Assembly: GCA_022565355.1 (NCBI GenBank)
Contig: JAIUMU010000001.1
Coordinates: 372,001 to 436,000 of the forward strand
From: Idiomarina sp.
GTDB taxonomy: Bacteria > Pseudomonadota > Gammaproteobacteria > Enterobacterales > Alteromonadaceae
DNA: 64,000 nt
Reading direction: 5' to 3'
Numbering within the stretch: the first letter of the stretch is position 1; every line of letters begins with the position of its first letter. Positions 19,717 to 29,120 of this stretch are shown here, piece by piece. The notes beneath the pieces are model-generated. The model ran no database searches and was not told the origin of the DNA. It saw nothing but the letters and a program-made list of their open reading frames with translations. Position numbers and translations under genes: made by a program.

Positions 19717-21576
19717 CTAAGGCTGAATCTGGGTACCATGATAGGTAGCGGATTCAGTGAGGAATGCGATTACTGCTTGGCTATCTGCCCAACTAGCAAT
19801 CGCAGTGGTTCGTCGCGAGAACTCACTGGTAAGAATGGCGGCTTGCAGTTTTACTTGCATGCCACCTTTTACAAAAGGCTGTGTTAAGAGTTCTTGGGCG
19901 GCAGCTAAGCTAACCACACCAATTGCAGCACCATTCTCATCAAGAATGGCCGGAACATCGCTCAGTAATAGCAACTCCGCGTCAAGCGCCATAGCGATTG
20001 CTGCTGCCGCGTAATCAGCGTTTACATTACAAAGCACTCCCTGCTCGTTGCTACCGATAGAGCTCACGATAGGCACGAAACCCTGCCGCAACAAGGTGTT
20101 CAACAATGCTTTACCCTGCGCAGAAAAACCATCCTGCGCTGGAATGCCAACGCATCCAAGCGATGCTTGCGATTGCATATACCATAATGGCCCATCGGCT
20201 AAACTTAAACCCACCGCAGCAAGCCCATGATGAATCGCCGTGTTTACTAACCCTTTATTGGTGGTGCCAGCAAGGGCACCCACAATCATATCCATATGCT
20301 CTGCTGCACTAACCCGCTGGCCATTTACTTTCTCAGAAGTAAAACCGGCAGCAGCTAACATCTCATCTACCAATGCCCCACCACCATGCACAAGCACACA
20401 AGGGTGCGCAGCAGTAGCGAGTGCGTTTAAGAATTGTTCCAGAGCGGCTTTGTTGCTCGGTTGCAATAATGCACCGCCAATTTTGATAACTTTTGCTGCA
20501 GGTTGCGCAAAGTGCTGTTGAAAGCCTGCTTTTGCGGGCAAACCAAACACTGCGTTTGCCGCTTGTATCGCCTGGCCTGCAGCACCTTTTATGAGGTTAT
20601 CGATGGCACTAATAACCACTACTTGTTTGCCCGTAACCTGCACATAGATATCGCAGAATGGTTTGTGGGCAACATGATCAACCGCTGGCGCAGCATCTAC
20701 CAACCGCACAAATGGCTGCTTGCCGTATGCTTGCGCAAACGCAGCATGAACTTGTTCGGCCGAAACGCCATCGGCGAGTGTAGCCACACAGGTAGCGACA
20801 ATGCCCCGCTTATAATTACCAAGCTGCGGCGTAAACACCACGTTACTCGCCAAATTATTGGCAATTTCCGGAGTGTGCCGATGGTTGCCTACACCGTAGG
20901 CTTGCACGCTCACTTCACAGAATGAGGTACGCGCATTTACGCCACGGCCGGCACCCGAAACGCCACTAATGGCAGTAATCACGGGGGCAGTGTTGGCATG
21001 CAATAAGGTATTTTCTGTTAATGGTTTTAAGGCTAAGGTTGCCGCTGTTGGATAACAGCCAGGAATCGCACAAAGCACGGGCTGTTCGCAAGCATTGGGT
21101 GTTTCTGCTAGCCACTCCATTAACATATAAGTTGCCAAAGGCAATAATTCTGGATGCGGATGGGTAAAGCCATAGGTGCGCGCAAACTGGTTTTCATCAG
21201 CAAACCGATAGGCACCGGAAAGATCAAACACAGATACACCCGCAGCATAGAATTTCGCGGCCAGTTCAGCGCTAGCCTCGTGTGGTAAGGCAAGAAACAC
21301 TGCATCACAATCGGCTACCACTTCCGCGAATTTGCTATTCAGCCATGGTTCTATTACCAGAGTGCTGGTTCCTGCCAGTTGCGGTGCTACGCTCGCCCAT
21401 GTTTGAGCTGGCGAACGCTCTGAAGAAAATGCGTACTTTAAAGTGAAGTATGCATGATTATTCAAAATGCTAAGTAACTCATTACCACCGTAGCCACTCG
21501 CACCAAACACCGCTACGCTAAGGCGCTTACTGTTTTTTGCTGGCTTTAACGAGTTTATTTGCTGAGTTACTGGCAC
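19717..21576 (-). CDS. argCB: Fused N-acetyl-gamma-glutamyl-phosphate reductase / acetylglutamate kinase, ArgC-ArgB
   Basis: One uninterrupted 619-residue frame carries two arginine enzymes. Residues about 19-347 are ArgC: VAVFGASGYGG dinucleotide loop, IPGCYPTAAT with catalytic Cys174, SGVSGAGR and HRHTPEI. Residues about 361-615 are ArgB: KVIKIGGALL with Lys365, VHGGGALVDE (396-405), GALAGTTNK, CNVNADYAA, LLLSDVPAIL and VKGGMQVKL. The linker is only about 13 residues (PAKAGFQQHFAQP). ArgB normally acts just before ArgC, so the fusion could pass the unstable acyl phosphate between sites; this is inference. Fungal ARG5,6 joins the same two activities in the opposite order. Start is GTG 21576 behind AAGGAT; an ArgR box lies about 80 bases upstream. 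Confidence 0.95.
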   Translation of the reverse strand: MPVTQQINSLKPAKNSKRLSVAVFGASGYGGNELLSILNNHAYFTLKYAFSSERSPAQTWASVAPQLAGTSTLVIEPWLNSKFAEVVADCDAVFLALPHEASAELAAKFYAAGVSVFDLSGAYRFADENQFARTYGFTHPHPELLPLATYMLMEWLAETPNACEQPVLCAIPGCYPTAATLALKPLTENTLLHANTAPVITAISGVSGAGRGVNARTSFCEVSVQAYGVGNHRHTPEIANNLASNVVFTPQLGNYKRGIVATCVATLADGVSAEQVHAAFAQAYGKQPFVRLVDAAPAVDHVAHKPFCDIYVQVTGKQVVVISAIDNLIKGAAGQAIQAANAVFGLPAKAGFQQHFAQPAAKVIKIGGALLQPSNKAALEQFLNALATAAHPCVLVHGGGALVDEMLAAAGFTSEKVNGQRVSAAEHMDMIVGALAGTTNKGLVNTAIHHGLAAVGLSLADGPLWYMQSQASLGCVGIPAQDGFSAQGKALLNTLLRQGFVPIVSSIGSNEQGVLCNVNADYAAAAIAMALDAELLLLSDVPAILDENGAAIGVVSLAAAQELLTQPFVKGGMQVKLQAAILTSEFSRRTTAIASWADSQAVIAFLTESATYHGTQIQP

Positions 21577-21656
21577 AACTAGAATCCTTAATTACATATC
21601 GTATGCAGCGATAGTAACTAAGGACGCTAATCAAATCAACATTATTATGCTTTATT

Positions 21657-21674
21657 TATGTATATTTATTCACT
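21657..21674. promoter_or_regulatory. Probable ArgR box upstream of argCB
   Basis: TATGTATATTTATTCACT matches 16 of 18 positions of the E. coli-type ARG box read as TATGTATAATTATTCATT. A much weaker second copy may lie three bases further left at 21636-21653, the spacing ArgR hexamers usually cover. The position, about 80 bases before the argCB start, suits arginine repression of the whole argCB-argF-argG-argH(A) operon. No argR gene is in the window. Confidence 0.6.
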
Positions 21675-21704
21675 TTACACTAATGTGCGGTTCGCAACTT
21701 GGCG

Positions 21705-22250
21705 TTACATTTGCGTAAACAGTTGAATATCCTTGCTCGGTTTAATTGGTGTGGGTACAGCAGGAGTTCCTACATATAAGAAGCCAACAATATCATTATC
21801 ACTACTGATACCTAATGCTGCTTTCATATGATTAGATTCAGCGTATACCCCGGTGCGCCAAACCGCACCTAAACCAAGCGTAAATGCCATTTGTTGCATC
21901 GCCATGGTGGCGCATGCCGCACTGGCATACTGTTCTAACGATGGCACCTTTTCTTTAACTTGATATTGTGTGGCAATAACAATCACGCAAGGCGCACGCA
22001 GTGGCAGCTGCCCTGCACGTTCTTGTTCAGCTGGCGTTAGATCTTCCAGTTTACTTACCGCGGTATATATCTCGCTCAATTGCTGTAACGCAGCGCCTTG
22101 ATATACCAAGCAAGTGTATGGCGTGAGGCTCATATGGTCTGGCACACGAAGAGCGGCTTGCTCAAGTAATCGGAGTTGCTCAGCTGAAGGGCCTGGGGAC
22201 ACCACACGAGGCATCGAAGAGCGGGTTAACAACAGATCTTTTGCTTGCAT
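21705..22250 (-). CDS. ydjA: YdjA-like nitroreductase family flavoprotein
   Basis: A small FMN-dependent oxidoreductase of the nitroreductase superfamily, closest in recalled sequence and size to E. coli YdjA (183 residues; 181 here). The RSSMPRV N-terminal FMN phosphate motif, the RVPDHMSLTPYT block, and the C-terminal GLGAVWRTG and IVGFLYVGTP segments are present. ATG 22250 begins the family-like QAKDLLLTR; residues further upstream in the frame are not conserved. It is divergent from sppA and ansA, the same trio found together in E. coli. The physiological substrate is unknown. Confidence 0.9.
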   Translation of the reverse strand: MQAKDLLLTRSSMPRVVSPGPSAEQLRLLEQAALRVPDHMSLTPYTCLVYQGAALQQLSEIYTAVSKLEDLTPAEQERAGQLPLRAPCVIVIATQYQVKEKVPSLEQYASAACATMAMQQMAFTLGLGAVWRTGVYAESNHMKAALGISSDNDIVGFLYVGTPAVPTPIKPSKDIQLFTQM

Positions 22251-22431
22251 ATGGCTTCCTAAATACATCCCAAATAACGGTGCGGTAACCACACCACACA
22301 TCAAAAAAGAACCAAAAAAGCTATCTTACGCGTAGTAGTGATTTGTTACAAAGTTTGGCTACTCATTAACCAGCGTAGGCTGTTACACTATATGCATTAA
22401 TAACAACAAGGACATTCACTAGGTTATTATC

Positions 22432-24297
22432 ATGAAATTTTTAGCGAAACTACTCAACCCAATATGGAAATTCATTAACGGAACCCGCCGCGTTATTGTT
22501 AACTTGGTGTTTATTATTCTATTAATTGGATTTTTTCTAATTATTAATCAAGAGGATAGCATACCTGAAGTACCAGAGGGTGGCCTTCTTGTTCTAAACC
22601 CAGCAGGCTTATTGGTTGAAGAGCCTACCTACGTTTCGCCTTTCGATCGTTTTCTAGATCAGGCGATGGGTGCAAACGGTGCGCCAGAAACTGATTTACA
22701 TGAATTCCTTCGCGTTATCGATAATGCCGCAACGGATGATCGTATCGCCGGTGTAGTGCTTGATTTACGTAATTTCTGGGGCGGCGGTTTAAGTAAGCTG
22801 CAATTAGTAGCCGAGCGGTTAGAAAAAGTACGCGCAGCGGGTAAGCCTATTGTTGCACATGGCATTTCCTTCAGCCAATCGCAATACTATTTAGCTAGCC
22901 AAGCAGATACGGTGTATTTAAACCCTCTTGGCGCGGTAGCTGTTGAGGGGTATCACATGTATCCCACCTACTTCAGTTCGTTATTGGAAAAGCTCAACGT
23001 TACTACCCATATCTTCCGTGTAGGTGATTTTAAATCTGCGGTAGAACCGTTCAACCGTGATGATATGTCGAGTGAAGCGAAAGAAGCTAACCAAGCATGG
23101 ATTAATGCGATGTGGTCTGAATACCTCGCAGGCATCACTCGCCATCGCGAGATTGCACCGGAAATTCTTAGCGGCCAAATGGATGATTTTTTAACGCTAT
23201 TTGCGGCGGCAGATAACAACCAAGCTATTCTGGCGCAAAATGCTGGCTTAGTAGATGAGCTGTCTCATAGTGAGGGCATTCGCCAAGCGTTGATTGAGCT
23301 TGGTGGCTACGATGAAGATAAGAAAAGCTTTCGTGGTATCGGCTGGCGTGATTATCGTACAGCGATTAATGCTGGCAAGAAAGAGCCGAAAAAAGGTGAT
23401 GAAGTTCGCGTAGTATTCGCTAGTGGCACCATTCTCGATGGCACTCAGCCACGTGGCACCGTAGGTGGCGTAACCTTAAGTAACCGCCTTCGCGATGTGC
23501 GTTTAGATGATAATGTAAAAGCAGTGGTATTGCGCATTGATAGCCCAGGCGGAAGTGCATTTGCATCAGAACAAATTCGCCAAGAATTACTATTATTGCG
23601 AGAGGCTGGCAAACCAGTTATCGCTTCAATGAGTTCTGTTGCCGCTTCTGGAGGTTACTGGATTGCAGCTGGAACGGATGAAATAGTAGCACCTAGCTCA
23701 GTAATTACCGGTTCTATTGGTGTCTTTGGTATGTTCTTCACCATTGAAGAAGCCTTGGCCAATATTGGTGTTTATACCGATGGTGTATCATCTACCGAGT
23801 TCCCTTACATCGATATTACGCGGCCGTTAAATGACTCGGCAAAAGTTGCCATTCAAGGCGGTGTAGATCGTATCTATGAAGATTTCCTTGAATTAGTAGC
23901 CGATGCCCGTGATTTATCCGTTGCTGAAGTTCATGAAGTTGCCCAAGGTCGAGTTTGGACCGGTAGTAAAGCGTTAGAACTTGGTTTGGTAGATCGCCTT
24001 GGTGAACTTGACGATGCCGTTGCCATTGCTGCAGAACGCGCAGGGCTAGAAGAATACCGAGTAACTTTCCCACGGGAAAAATTAAAGGGCTTCGATGCAT
24101 TTATTGCCAACTTCTTAAATGGCGCTACTGCCCTGCTCCCGAATTCGGTAATTGAGCATTTTGCTGCTCGAGTAAGCCGTTCTACCCCATTAACTGAACG
24201 TGCTATTCGGCGTACTTTGCAAGAAGTGAATGTAATAAACGAGTTTAACGATCCACAAAATGTATATCTGCGTTGCCTTGAGTGCAAAATAGACTAG
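22432..24297 (+). CDS. sppA: Signal peptide peptidase SppA, 67K type
   Basis: An inner-membrane serine protease that degrades leftover signal peptides. The 621 residues match the long two-repeat form. A membrane segment spans about residues 22-39. The catalytic dyad is Lys201 in GDFKSAVEPFNRD, from the N-terminal repeat, and Ser406 in SSVAASGGYW, from the C-terminal repeat. VLRIDSPGGSAFASE and GSIGVFGMF are also conserved. ansA follows 45 bases later on the same strand, as in E. coli. Confidence 0.96.
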   Translation: MKFLAKLLNPIWKFINGTRRVIVNLVFIILLIGFFLIINQEDSIPEVPEGGLLVLNPAGLLVEEPTYVSPFDRFLDQAMGANGAPETDLHEFLRVIDNAATDDRIAGVVLDLRNFWGGGLSKLQLVAERLEKVRAAGKPIVAHGISFSQSQYYLASQADTVYLNPLGAVAVEGYHMYPTYFSSLLEKLNVTTHIFRVGDFKSAVEPFNRDDMSSEAKEANQAWINAMWSEYLAGITRHREIAPEILSGQMDDFLTLFAAADNNQAILAQNAGLVDELSHSEGIRQALIELGGYDEDKKSFRGIGWRDYRTAINAGKKEPKKGDEVRVVFASGTILDGTQPRGTVGGVTLSNRLRDVRLDDNVKAVVLRIDSPGGSAFASEQIRQELLLLREAGKPVIASMSSVAASGGYWIAAGTDEIVAPSSVITGSIGVFGMFFTIEEALANIGVYTDGVSSTEFPYIDITRPLNDSAKVAIQGGVDRIYEDFLELVADARDLSVAEVHEVAQGRVWTGSKALELGLVDRLGELDDAVAIAAERAGLEEYRVTFPREKLKGFDAFIANFLNGATALLPNSVIEHFAARVSRSTPLTERAIRRTLQEVNVINEFNDPQNVYLRCLECKID

Positions 24298-24342
24298 AAT
24301 TGAGCCTGGATTTTTAGTTTCTAAAACGAAAAAGGCTTAATC

Positions 24343-25377
24343 ATGTCGGAGCGTAGAAAGCGCATTTATATTGCGTATACAGGCGGTACGATCGGAATGA
24401 TGAAATCGGCGCATGGATATATTCCTGCGCCTGATTTTTTATCTGCTAGCATTCGGGCAATGCCCGAGTTTTACCGGCCAGAAATGCCGGAATTCACTCT
24501 TCGTGAATACTCACCACTAATGGATTCTTCTGATATGACGCCAAGCGATTGGCAACGTATCGCGGAAGATATTCGCCATAACTACCAGCACTACGATGGT
24601 TTTGTGATTCTGCATGGTACCGATACCATGGCATACACCGCCTCAGCGCTTTCCTTTATGTTCAAAAACTTAAGCAAACCGGTAATCGTTACGGGCTCGC
24701 AAATCCCGTTGGCGGCCCTGCGTTCAGATGGCCAAACCAACTTACTGAATGCACTATACATTGCCGCACACTACCCCATTCATGAAGTGAGCCTATTCTT
24801 TAATAACCGCTTGTTTCGGGGCAACCGTTCTACCAAAGCAGATGCCGATGGCTTTGATGCTTTTGCATCACCCAACTTTCCGCCATTACTAGAGGCAGGA
24901 ATAGATATCGAGCTTGTTGCCGGTAAAATAGCGCCGGTGCAGCAAACTGATTTAGCCGTGGCTAAAGTTACCGCACAAGAGATTGGCGTGGTTACCCTAT
25001 ACCCAGGTATGCGCGCTGAAATTATTGATAATTTAGTGAAGCACCCCGTGAAAGCATTAATTTTGCTTAGCTATGGCGTTGGCAACGCGCCACAAGGTGG
25101 CAAATTGCTTGCCTCACTGAAGCAGGCGATTGCCGCTGATATTATTGTTCTGAATTGTACTCAGTGCTTTAAAGGCACAGTGAATATGCAAGGGTATGCT
25201 ACAGGTAATGCGCTAGCTGATATTGGTGTAATTAGCGGCCAAGACATGACCGTAGAAGCAGCATTAACGAAATTGCATGTGCTGTTAAGCGAATACGATG
25301 ATGTAGCGGATATCAAAAAAATGCTCGCAGAAAACCTACGTGGTGAACTTACATTACCTACCGAAATCGCTGAGTAG
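24343..25377 (+). CDS. ansA: Cytoplasmic L-asparaginase I
   Basis: Hydrolyses asparagine to aspartate and ammonia. Both asparaginase signatures are visible: IAYTGGTIGM with the nucleophilic threonine near the N-terminus, and ILHGTDTMAYTASAL with the second catalytic Thr-Asp pair. There is no signal peptide, and the 344-residue length fits the type I cytoplasmic form (E. coli AnsA, 338). Start ATG 24343 follows an AAAGG-like site. It shares a transcription unit with sppA by position. Confidence 0.95.
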   Translation: MSERRKRIYIAYTGGTIGMMKSAHGYIPAPDFLSASIRAMPEFYRPEMPEFTLREYSPLMDSSDMTPSDWQRIAEDIRHNYQHYDGFVILHGTDTMAYTASALSFMFKNLSKPVIVTGSQIPLAALRSDGQTNLLNALYIAAHYPIHEVSLFFNNRLFRGNRSTKADADGFDAFASPNFPPLLEAGIDIELVAGKIAPVQQTDLAVAKVTAQEIGVVTLYPGMRAEIIDNLVKHPVKALILLSYGVGNAPQGGKLLASLKQAIAADIIVLNCTQCFKGTVNMQGYATGNALADIGVISGQDMTVEAALTKLHVLLSEYDDVADIKKMLAENLRGELTLPTEIAE

Positions 25378-25489
25378 AAAAGCGAAACCTTAGCAGAGGA
25401 TTTTCCGCTGATCGGGGCATTCAGTTAAATGAATGATTTATGGTTAAATTTTAACCAGTAGAAAAAGTGGCAAAGTAATCTACATTAGC

Positions 25490-25664
25490 TAAACTTAACA
25501 TTACCTCAATTGTTTAGTTGGGCTGCTTGCTTCACACTCAGGTAGACGTGCACACATGCTGCACCACATTCTAAGCCAGTGCTGAAGTAAGGAGTAAGCG
25601 CATGGCTCATTTGAGCCCTTCCCCTCAGCTCGGAACATCCCCCCTTGGTTCCGAGCTTTTCTTT
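25490..25664 (+). ncRNA. Candidate small RNA ending in a Rho-independent terminator
   Basis: The terminator at 25627-25664 is about 250 bases past ansA, which is far for an ansA terminator, and a compact hairpin stands ten bases before it. Palindromic operator-like sites lie upstream at 25418-25457. This layout would fit a small RNA of roughly 150-180 bases; the 5' end given is a guess, since no convincing promoter could be fixed. The alternative is simply a long ansA 3' untranslated region. No known RNA family was recognised. Confidence 0.3.
25627..25664 (+). terminator. Rho-independent terminator downstream of ansA
   Basis: A ten-base-pair perfect stem AGCTCGGAAC / GTTCCGAGCT with an 11-base C-rich loop is followed by TTTTCTTT. 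It reads on the plus strand, ending either the sppA-ansA message or an independent small RNA. Confidence 0.8.
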
Positions 25665-25703
25665 GGCCGCTCGGCTAATGTAAAAAACAACTACCGATGG
25701 GCA

Positions 25704-26486
25704 CTAGCTCGCTCTCTTGGCACTACGGAATAGTTGGTAGAAGTTCTCCCGAGTAACCGCGGCTACTTCCTCTACGCTTACATCTTTCAGCTTCGCCACA
25801 CATTCAGCAACATGGCTTACATAGGCTGGCTGATTCTCTTTACCCCGATGTGGAACTGGCGCAAGCCATGGCGCATCGGTTTCAATAAGTAAACGTTCTA
25901 ACGGTACGTTACGCACTACATCGCGAAGCTCTTCGGCACTGGCAAAGGTTACAATGCCAGAGATCGAGATATAAAAGCCGAGATCCAAGGCTTGCTCTGC
26001 CATCGCCATGCTTTCTGTGAAGCAATGCATTACCCCTCGGCAACGTTCAGCCCTGCCTTCGCGCAACATAGCAATCGTATCTTGGCGCGCATCACGGGTA
26101 TGAATAATCAAAGGTTTGTGAACCTGGTTGGCAATTTCAATATGCCGCGCAAAGCTTTCTTGTTGTTGCGGAATATGGTCTTTATCGTAATAGTAATCCA
26201 AGCCTGTTTCGCCCACTGCCACCACATCATCTCGGGCACAAAGCTGGGCGAGTTCGGCTTCGGCGAAACCATGCTTCGCCACATACAGTGGATGCACTCC
26301 GCATGAATAGCTTACATCAGCATGTGTACCAACAATTTCCTGCATTTGCGAAAAATCATCGAGCGCAACGCCAATGCACAGCATATGCTCTACTTTAGCG
26401 TTGCGCGCATCTTGTAATACCTGCGCTATGCCATGCTCTTCAGTGGCTTTTAATTTATCCAAATGACAATGAGAATCTACAAACAT
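25704..26486 (-). CDS. ycfH: TatD family metal-dependent deoxyribonuclease (YcfH-like)
   Basis: A TIM-barrel hydrolase of the TatD family; members have 3'-5' DNase activity and bind two metals. Expected ligands are visible in VDSHCHLDKL (residues 3-12), VAVGETGLDYYYDKD, PLIIHTRDA, GVMHCFTES and LLIETDAPWLAP. It has 260 residues. It ends the pabC-mltG-tmk-holB series, starting two bases after holB, matching the E. coli order holB-ycfH. Its role next to replication genes may be in DNA repair, which is inferred. Confidence 0.93.
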   Translation of the reverse strand: MFVDSHCHLDKLKATEEHGIAQVLQDARNAKVEHMLCIGVALDDFSQMQEIVGTHADVSYSCGVHPLYVAKHGFAEAELAQLCARDDVVAVGETGLDYYYDKDHIPQQQESFARHIEIANQVHKPLIIHTRDARQDTIAMLREGRAERCRGVMHCFTESMAMAEQALDLGFYISISGIVTFASAEELRDVVRNVPLERLLIETDAPWLAPVPHRGKENQPAYVSHVAECVAKLKDVSVEEVAAVTRENFYQLFRSAKRAS

Positions 26487-26488
26487 AA

Positions 26489-27478
26489 TTACCCCTTCTT
26501 AACCGCTGCAACATTCAGTGAGCGCACCACATCTGCGCTCCAGGCTGCAATAAGAATTTGTGGATTTACGCCAGCGTTTTGCACGGTTCGTAAAATGTGA
26601 ATTCCGCTGCGATAGGCATTCTCTAATGCTTTGCTAACTGTTGTTAACGCAGCGAGGTTACGCACGTTGGCGCTTAACACCGCTGGTATCCTGCCCTGTA
26701 ACGTTTCCCTATGCGCTAGCTGCAACTCCTTCAGCACTATCTTTAGTTGCTGTTGCACACTTTCTAGCTCTTTGGGAACGGTAAACTCGCCTCGGCACAG
26801 ACGTGCCAACAATTGTTCACTTTGCTCATTAGCTTGGAGCTCGGCTAATACCTGTAATGGCGCACTTTGCGCCCGTTCGAGCAAAAGTGTGTCGGCAACA
26901 TCAATACCAGCATGCTGCTTTAGCCATGCAGCTATTTCAGTAATGCTTGGCTGTGGCACCGGATAGCTCAACAAGCGGCTACGAATTGTAGGTAATAGTT
27001 GCGTATAACGAACCGCCGCTATCTGAAAATAAGTGTTCTCTGGCGGCTCTTCAAGCGTTTTTAGTAATGCATTAGCAGCTTGCGGGGTCATTCTATCGGC
27101 GGCAATAATTTGCACCACTTTGTTGCCACCTTGGCTAGCGGTTTGCTGCACTTTATGGGCAATTTCCCGCACTAGATCAACGCCTATTTGTTTGCCTTGT
27201 TCTGGTTCAATACGCAAGTAATCAGGGTGCGTGCCAGCTTGCCATAATAAGCAACTTTTGCAGGTACCACAGGCTTTCTTTAATGGCGAAGCACCGATAC
27301 TGGCTTGTTTACTTACGCTATTACACAGTAAGTACGCGGCCAATTGGTTCAAGAAGCTATCAATACCTAAATCTTGGTTATAGTGCAGCCCTATGGCGTG
27401 CGGCAGCCGTTGCCCCGCGGCTGCGCTAAGTACTTGCTGCCACAGCGGCCGTAACCAAGGAAAGCCTATACTCGCCAT
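26489..27478 (-). CDS. holB: DNA polymerase III subunit delta'
   Basis: The stator subunit of the clamp loader (with delta and gamma/tau), loading the sliding clamp at the fork. The AAA+ fold starts near [11 protein letters not shown] zinc site is formed by CGTCKSC and the preceding cysteine around residue 50. [23 protein letters not shown] is the typical sensor and SRC-helix region, and no intact P-loop is present, as expected for delta'. It overlaps the end of tmk by 13 bases. Confidence 0.92.
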   Translation of the reverse strand: MASIGFPWLRPLWQQVLSAAAGQRLPHAIGLHYNQDLGIDSFLNQLAAYLLCNSVSKQASIGASPLKKACGTCKSCLLWQAGTHPDYLRIEPEQGKQIGVDLVREIAHKVQQTASQGGNKVVQIIAADRMTPQAANALLKTLEEPPENTYFQIAAVRYTQLLPTIRSRLLSYPVPQPSITEIAAWLKQHAGIDVADTLLLERAQSAPLQVLAELQANEQSEQLLARLCRGEFTVPKELESVQQQLKIVLKELQLAHRETLQGRIPAVLSANVRNLAALTTVSKALENAYRSGIHILRTVQNAGVNPQILIAAWSADVVRSLNVAAVKKG

Positions 27479-28086
27479 TTTTGCTCCAGTTTCGCCACGA
27501 TATCTTGTTGTACTTGTTCAATAAGTTGTTGTGCATCGATAACTTCAATATCCGCTTCACTTGCAGCTATCTGCAAATAGCGCTCACGAGTGCGAGTGAA
27601 AAACTCAAGTGCATTGCGCTCAATTCGATCCAACTCGCCCCGCGCGGCGGCACGCTGTAAGCCAACTTCAGGGGCAATATCGAGAACCAGAGTTAAATCT
27701 GGGCGAAAATCTTTTAAGGTAATTTGCTTTAGCTGCTGCAAGGTGCTGTCACCAAGCTCGCGGCCACCACCTTGGTAGGCTCGCGACGACAAATCATGAC
27801 GATCGCCAATTACCCAGGTTCCCTTTGCTAAAGCCGGTTTAATCACGTTCTCAACCAATTGTACCCGTGCTGCATACATGAGCAGCAGTTCTGCTTCGGC
27901 TGTAATCGTTTCTTGCCAATCGGCTTTAATCAGATCGCGTAACGATTCTGCAAATGGTGTTCCACCGGGCTCTCGAACTGATATGTAAGCTATCCCTTGT
28001 TGCTCTAACCAATTGGCAATCGTAGCAACGGCGGTGCTTTTACCTGCCCCTTCAAGGCCTTCAATAACGATAAATTTGCCGCTCAT
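27466..28086 (-). CDS. tmk: Thymidylate kinase
   Basis: Phosphorylates dTMP to dTDP. The P-loop GLEGAGKST lies at about residues 9-17. [17 protein letters not shown] is the dTMP-binding block and [15 protein letters not shown] the lid-side motif. It has 206 residues, normal for the family. It starts with a TAATG overlap on the mltG stop and runs 13 bases into holB, so mltG, tmk and holB are co-translated. Confidence 0.96.
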   Translation of the reverse strand: MSGKFIVIEGLEGAGKSTAVATIANWLEQQGIAYISVREPGGTPFAESLRDLIKADWQETITAEAELLLMYAARVQLVENVIKPALAKGTWVIGDRHDLSSRAYQGGGRELGDSTLQQLKQITLKDFRPDLTLVLDIAPEVGLQRAAARGELDRIERNALEFFTRTRERYLQIAASEADIEVIDAQQLIEQVQQDIVAKLEQKWRV

Positions 28087-29108
28087 TAATTCCTCTGATA
28101 ACGCTGCACAGCGCGATTATGTTCCGTTAAAGTGCGCGAAAAAACATGGGTACCATCATTACGGCTCACAAAATAAAAATAATCACTACTTGCAGGCTGT
28201 AGTGTTGCTGCTATGGCCGCACGGCCAGGCATCGCGATCGGTGTTGGTGGTAAGCCATTAATTCTATACGTATTATACTCGGTATGCTGTTGGATATCAG
28301 AGCGGTAAATCACACCACGATAGTTATCGCCCAAGCCATAAATAATGGTGGGATCTGATTGCAACCGCATGCCTGTTTTTAACCGGTTTACAAATACTGA
28401 GGCTACCAATTCGCGTTCATGCGCCGCACCGGTTTCTTTTTCAATGATAGATGCCAAAATTAGCGCTTCGTAAGGCGAAGCAACCGGTACATCACGATCA
28501 CGTAAAGGCCAAAGTTCAGCAACAACAACGTTCATGCTGCGATATGCTTGCCGATAGATATCCATAGCATTGGTGCCTGCATAAAAACGATACGTATCAG
28601 GAAACAGCAGCCCTTCAATATGCCGATGCTCACCATTCGTTAGCAGTTCCGCAAGTTGTTCGCCGGTAAGATCTTCATTTTCACTGTGTAAATAGGGATG
28701 CGTAACGATTTGTTGCTGCCATTGTTTGAACTCACTACCTTCAACAAAGGTAATCGAAAACAAGTGTTGTTGGCCAAGTGCAATGCGCTGCCAAATTTGC
28801 GCTGCCGAATCGCCATCACGAATTGCGTACACACCGGCTTGAACCCGGCTTTCTCTATTGAACAACCGAAATCCAAGCTCATTTAAACGAGCCGGAGTAA
28901 TATAACCTTCTTGCTCAAGTTGGCGAGCAATTCTACGCGGGTTAGAGCCCCTTGGTACGGTAAGTAACGCCGGTTCTTGATGGCTAATCTCCAACTGTAC
29001 GGCGCTACCCTGTTGATACCAATGTTGCAGCGAAAAATACCCCGCTACTAAGCCTATTAGTAGCAAACTCATGCAAACAACAAAGGTTATTAATAGGCGT
29101 TTCAGCAT
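28086..29108 (-). CDS. mltG: Endolytic murein transglycosylase MltG
   Basis: Cleaves nascent glycan strands in the inner membrane and so sets their length. An N-terminal membrane segment (about residues 4-26) is followed by a LysM-like part ([16 protein letters not shown]) and the YceG catalytic domain with ASIIEKETG, which carries the catalytic glutamate, then [10 protein letters not shown] and [19 protein letters not shown] 29108 gives 340 residues, equal to E. coli; a GTG two codons upstream is also in frame. It follows pabC after 12 bases. Confidence 0.95.
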   Translation of the reverse strand: MLKRLLITFVVCMSLLLIGLVAGYFSLQHWYQQGSAVQLEISHQEPALLTVPRGSNPRRIARQLEQEGYITPARLNELGFRLFNRESRVQAGVYAIRDGDSAAQIWQRIALGQQHLFSITFVEGSEFKQWQQQIVTHPYLHSENEDLTGEQLAELLTNGEHRHIEGLLFPDTYRFYAGTNAMDIYRQAYRSMNVVVAELWPLRDRDVPVASPYEALILASIIEKETGAAHERELVASVFVNRLKTGMRLQSDPTIIYGLGDNYRGVIYRSDIQQHTEYNTYRINGLPPTPIAMPGRAAIAATLQPASSDYFYFVSRNDGTHVFSRTLTEHNRAVQRYQRN

Positions 29109-29120
29109 AATCACTTCTTA

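Larger units (their letters stand above)
25378..25703. other. Gene-free gap with two palindromes, hairpins and a terminator
   Basis: These 326 bases lie between the converging ansA and tatD. From left to right they hold an inverted repeat CATTCA-6-TGAATG (25418-25435), a perfect 17-base palindrome TGGTTAAATTTTAACCA (25441-25457), a region with no obvious frame, a short hairpin GGCTCA/TGAGCC (25604-25617), and a strong terminator hairpin (25627-25664). The palindromes look like protein-binding sites and the 3' part like the end of a small transcript. Confidence 0.6.

Noticed and set aside
25602-25733. A 43-codon frame with an AAGGAG-like site in the ansA-tatD gap
   Set aside because: It consists of the hairpin and terminator sequence and runs antisense into tatD; chance frame.
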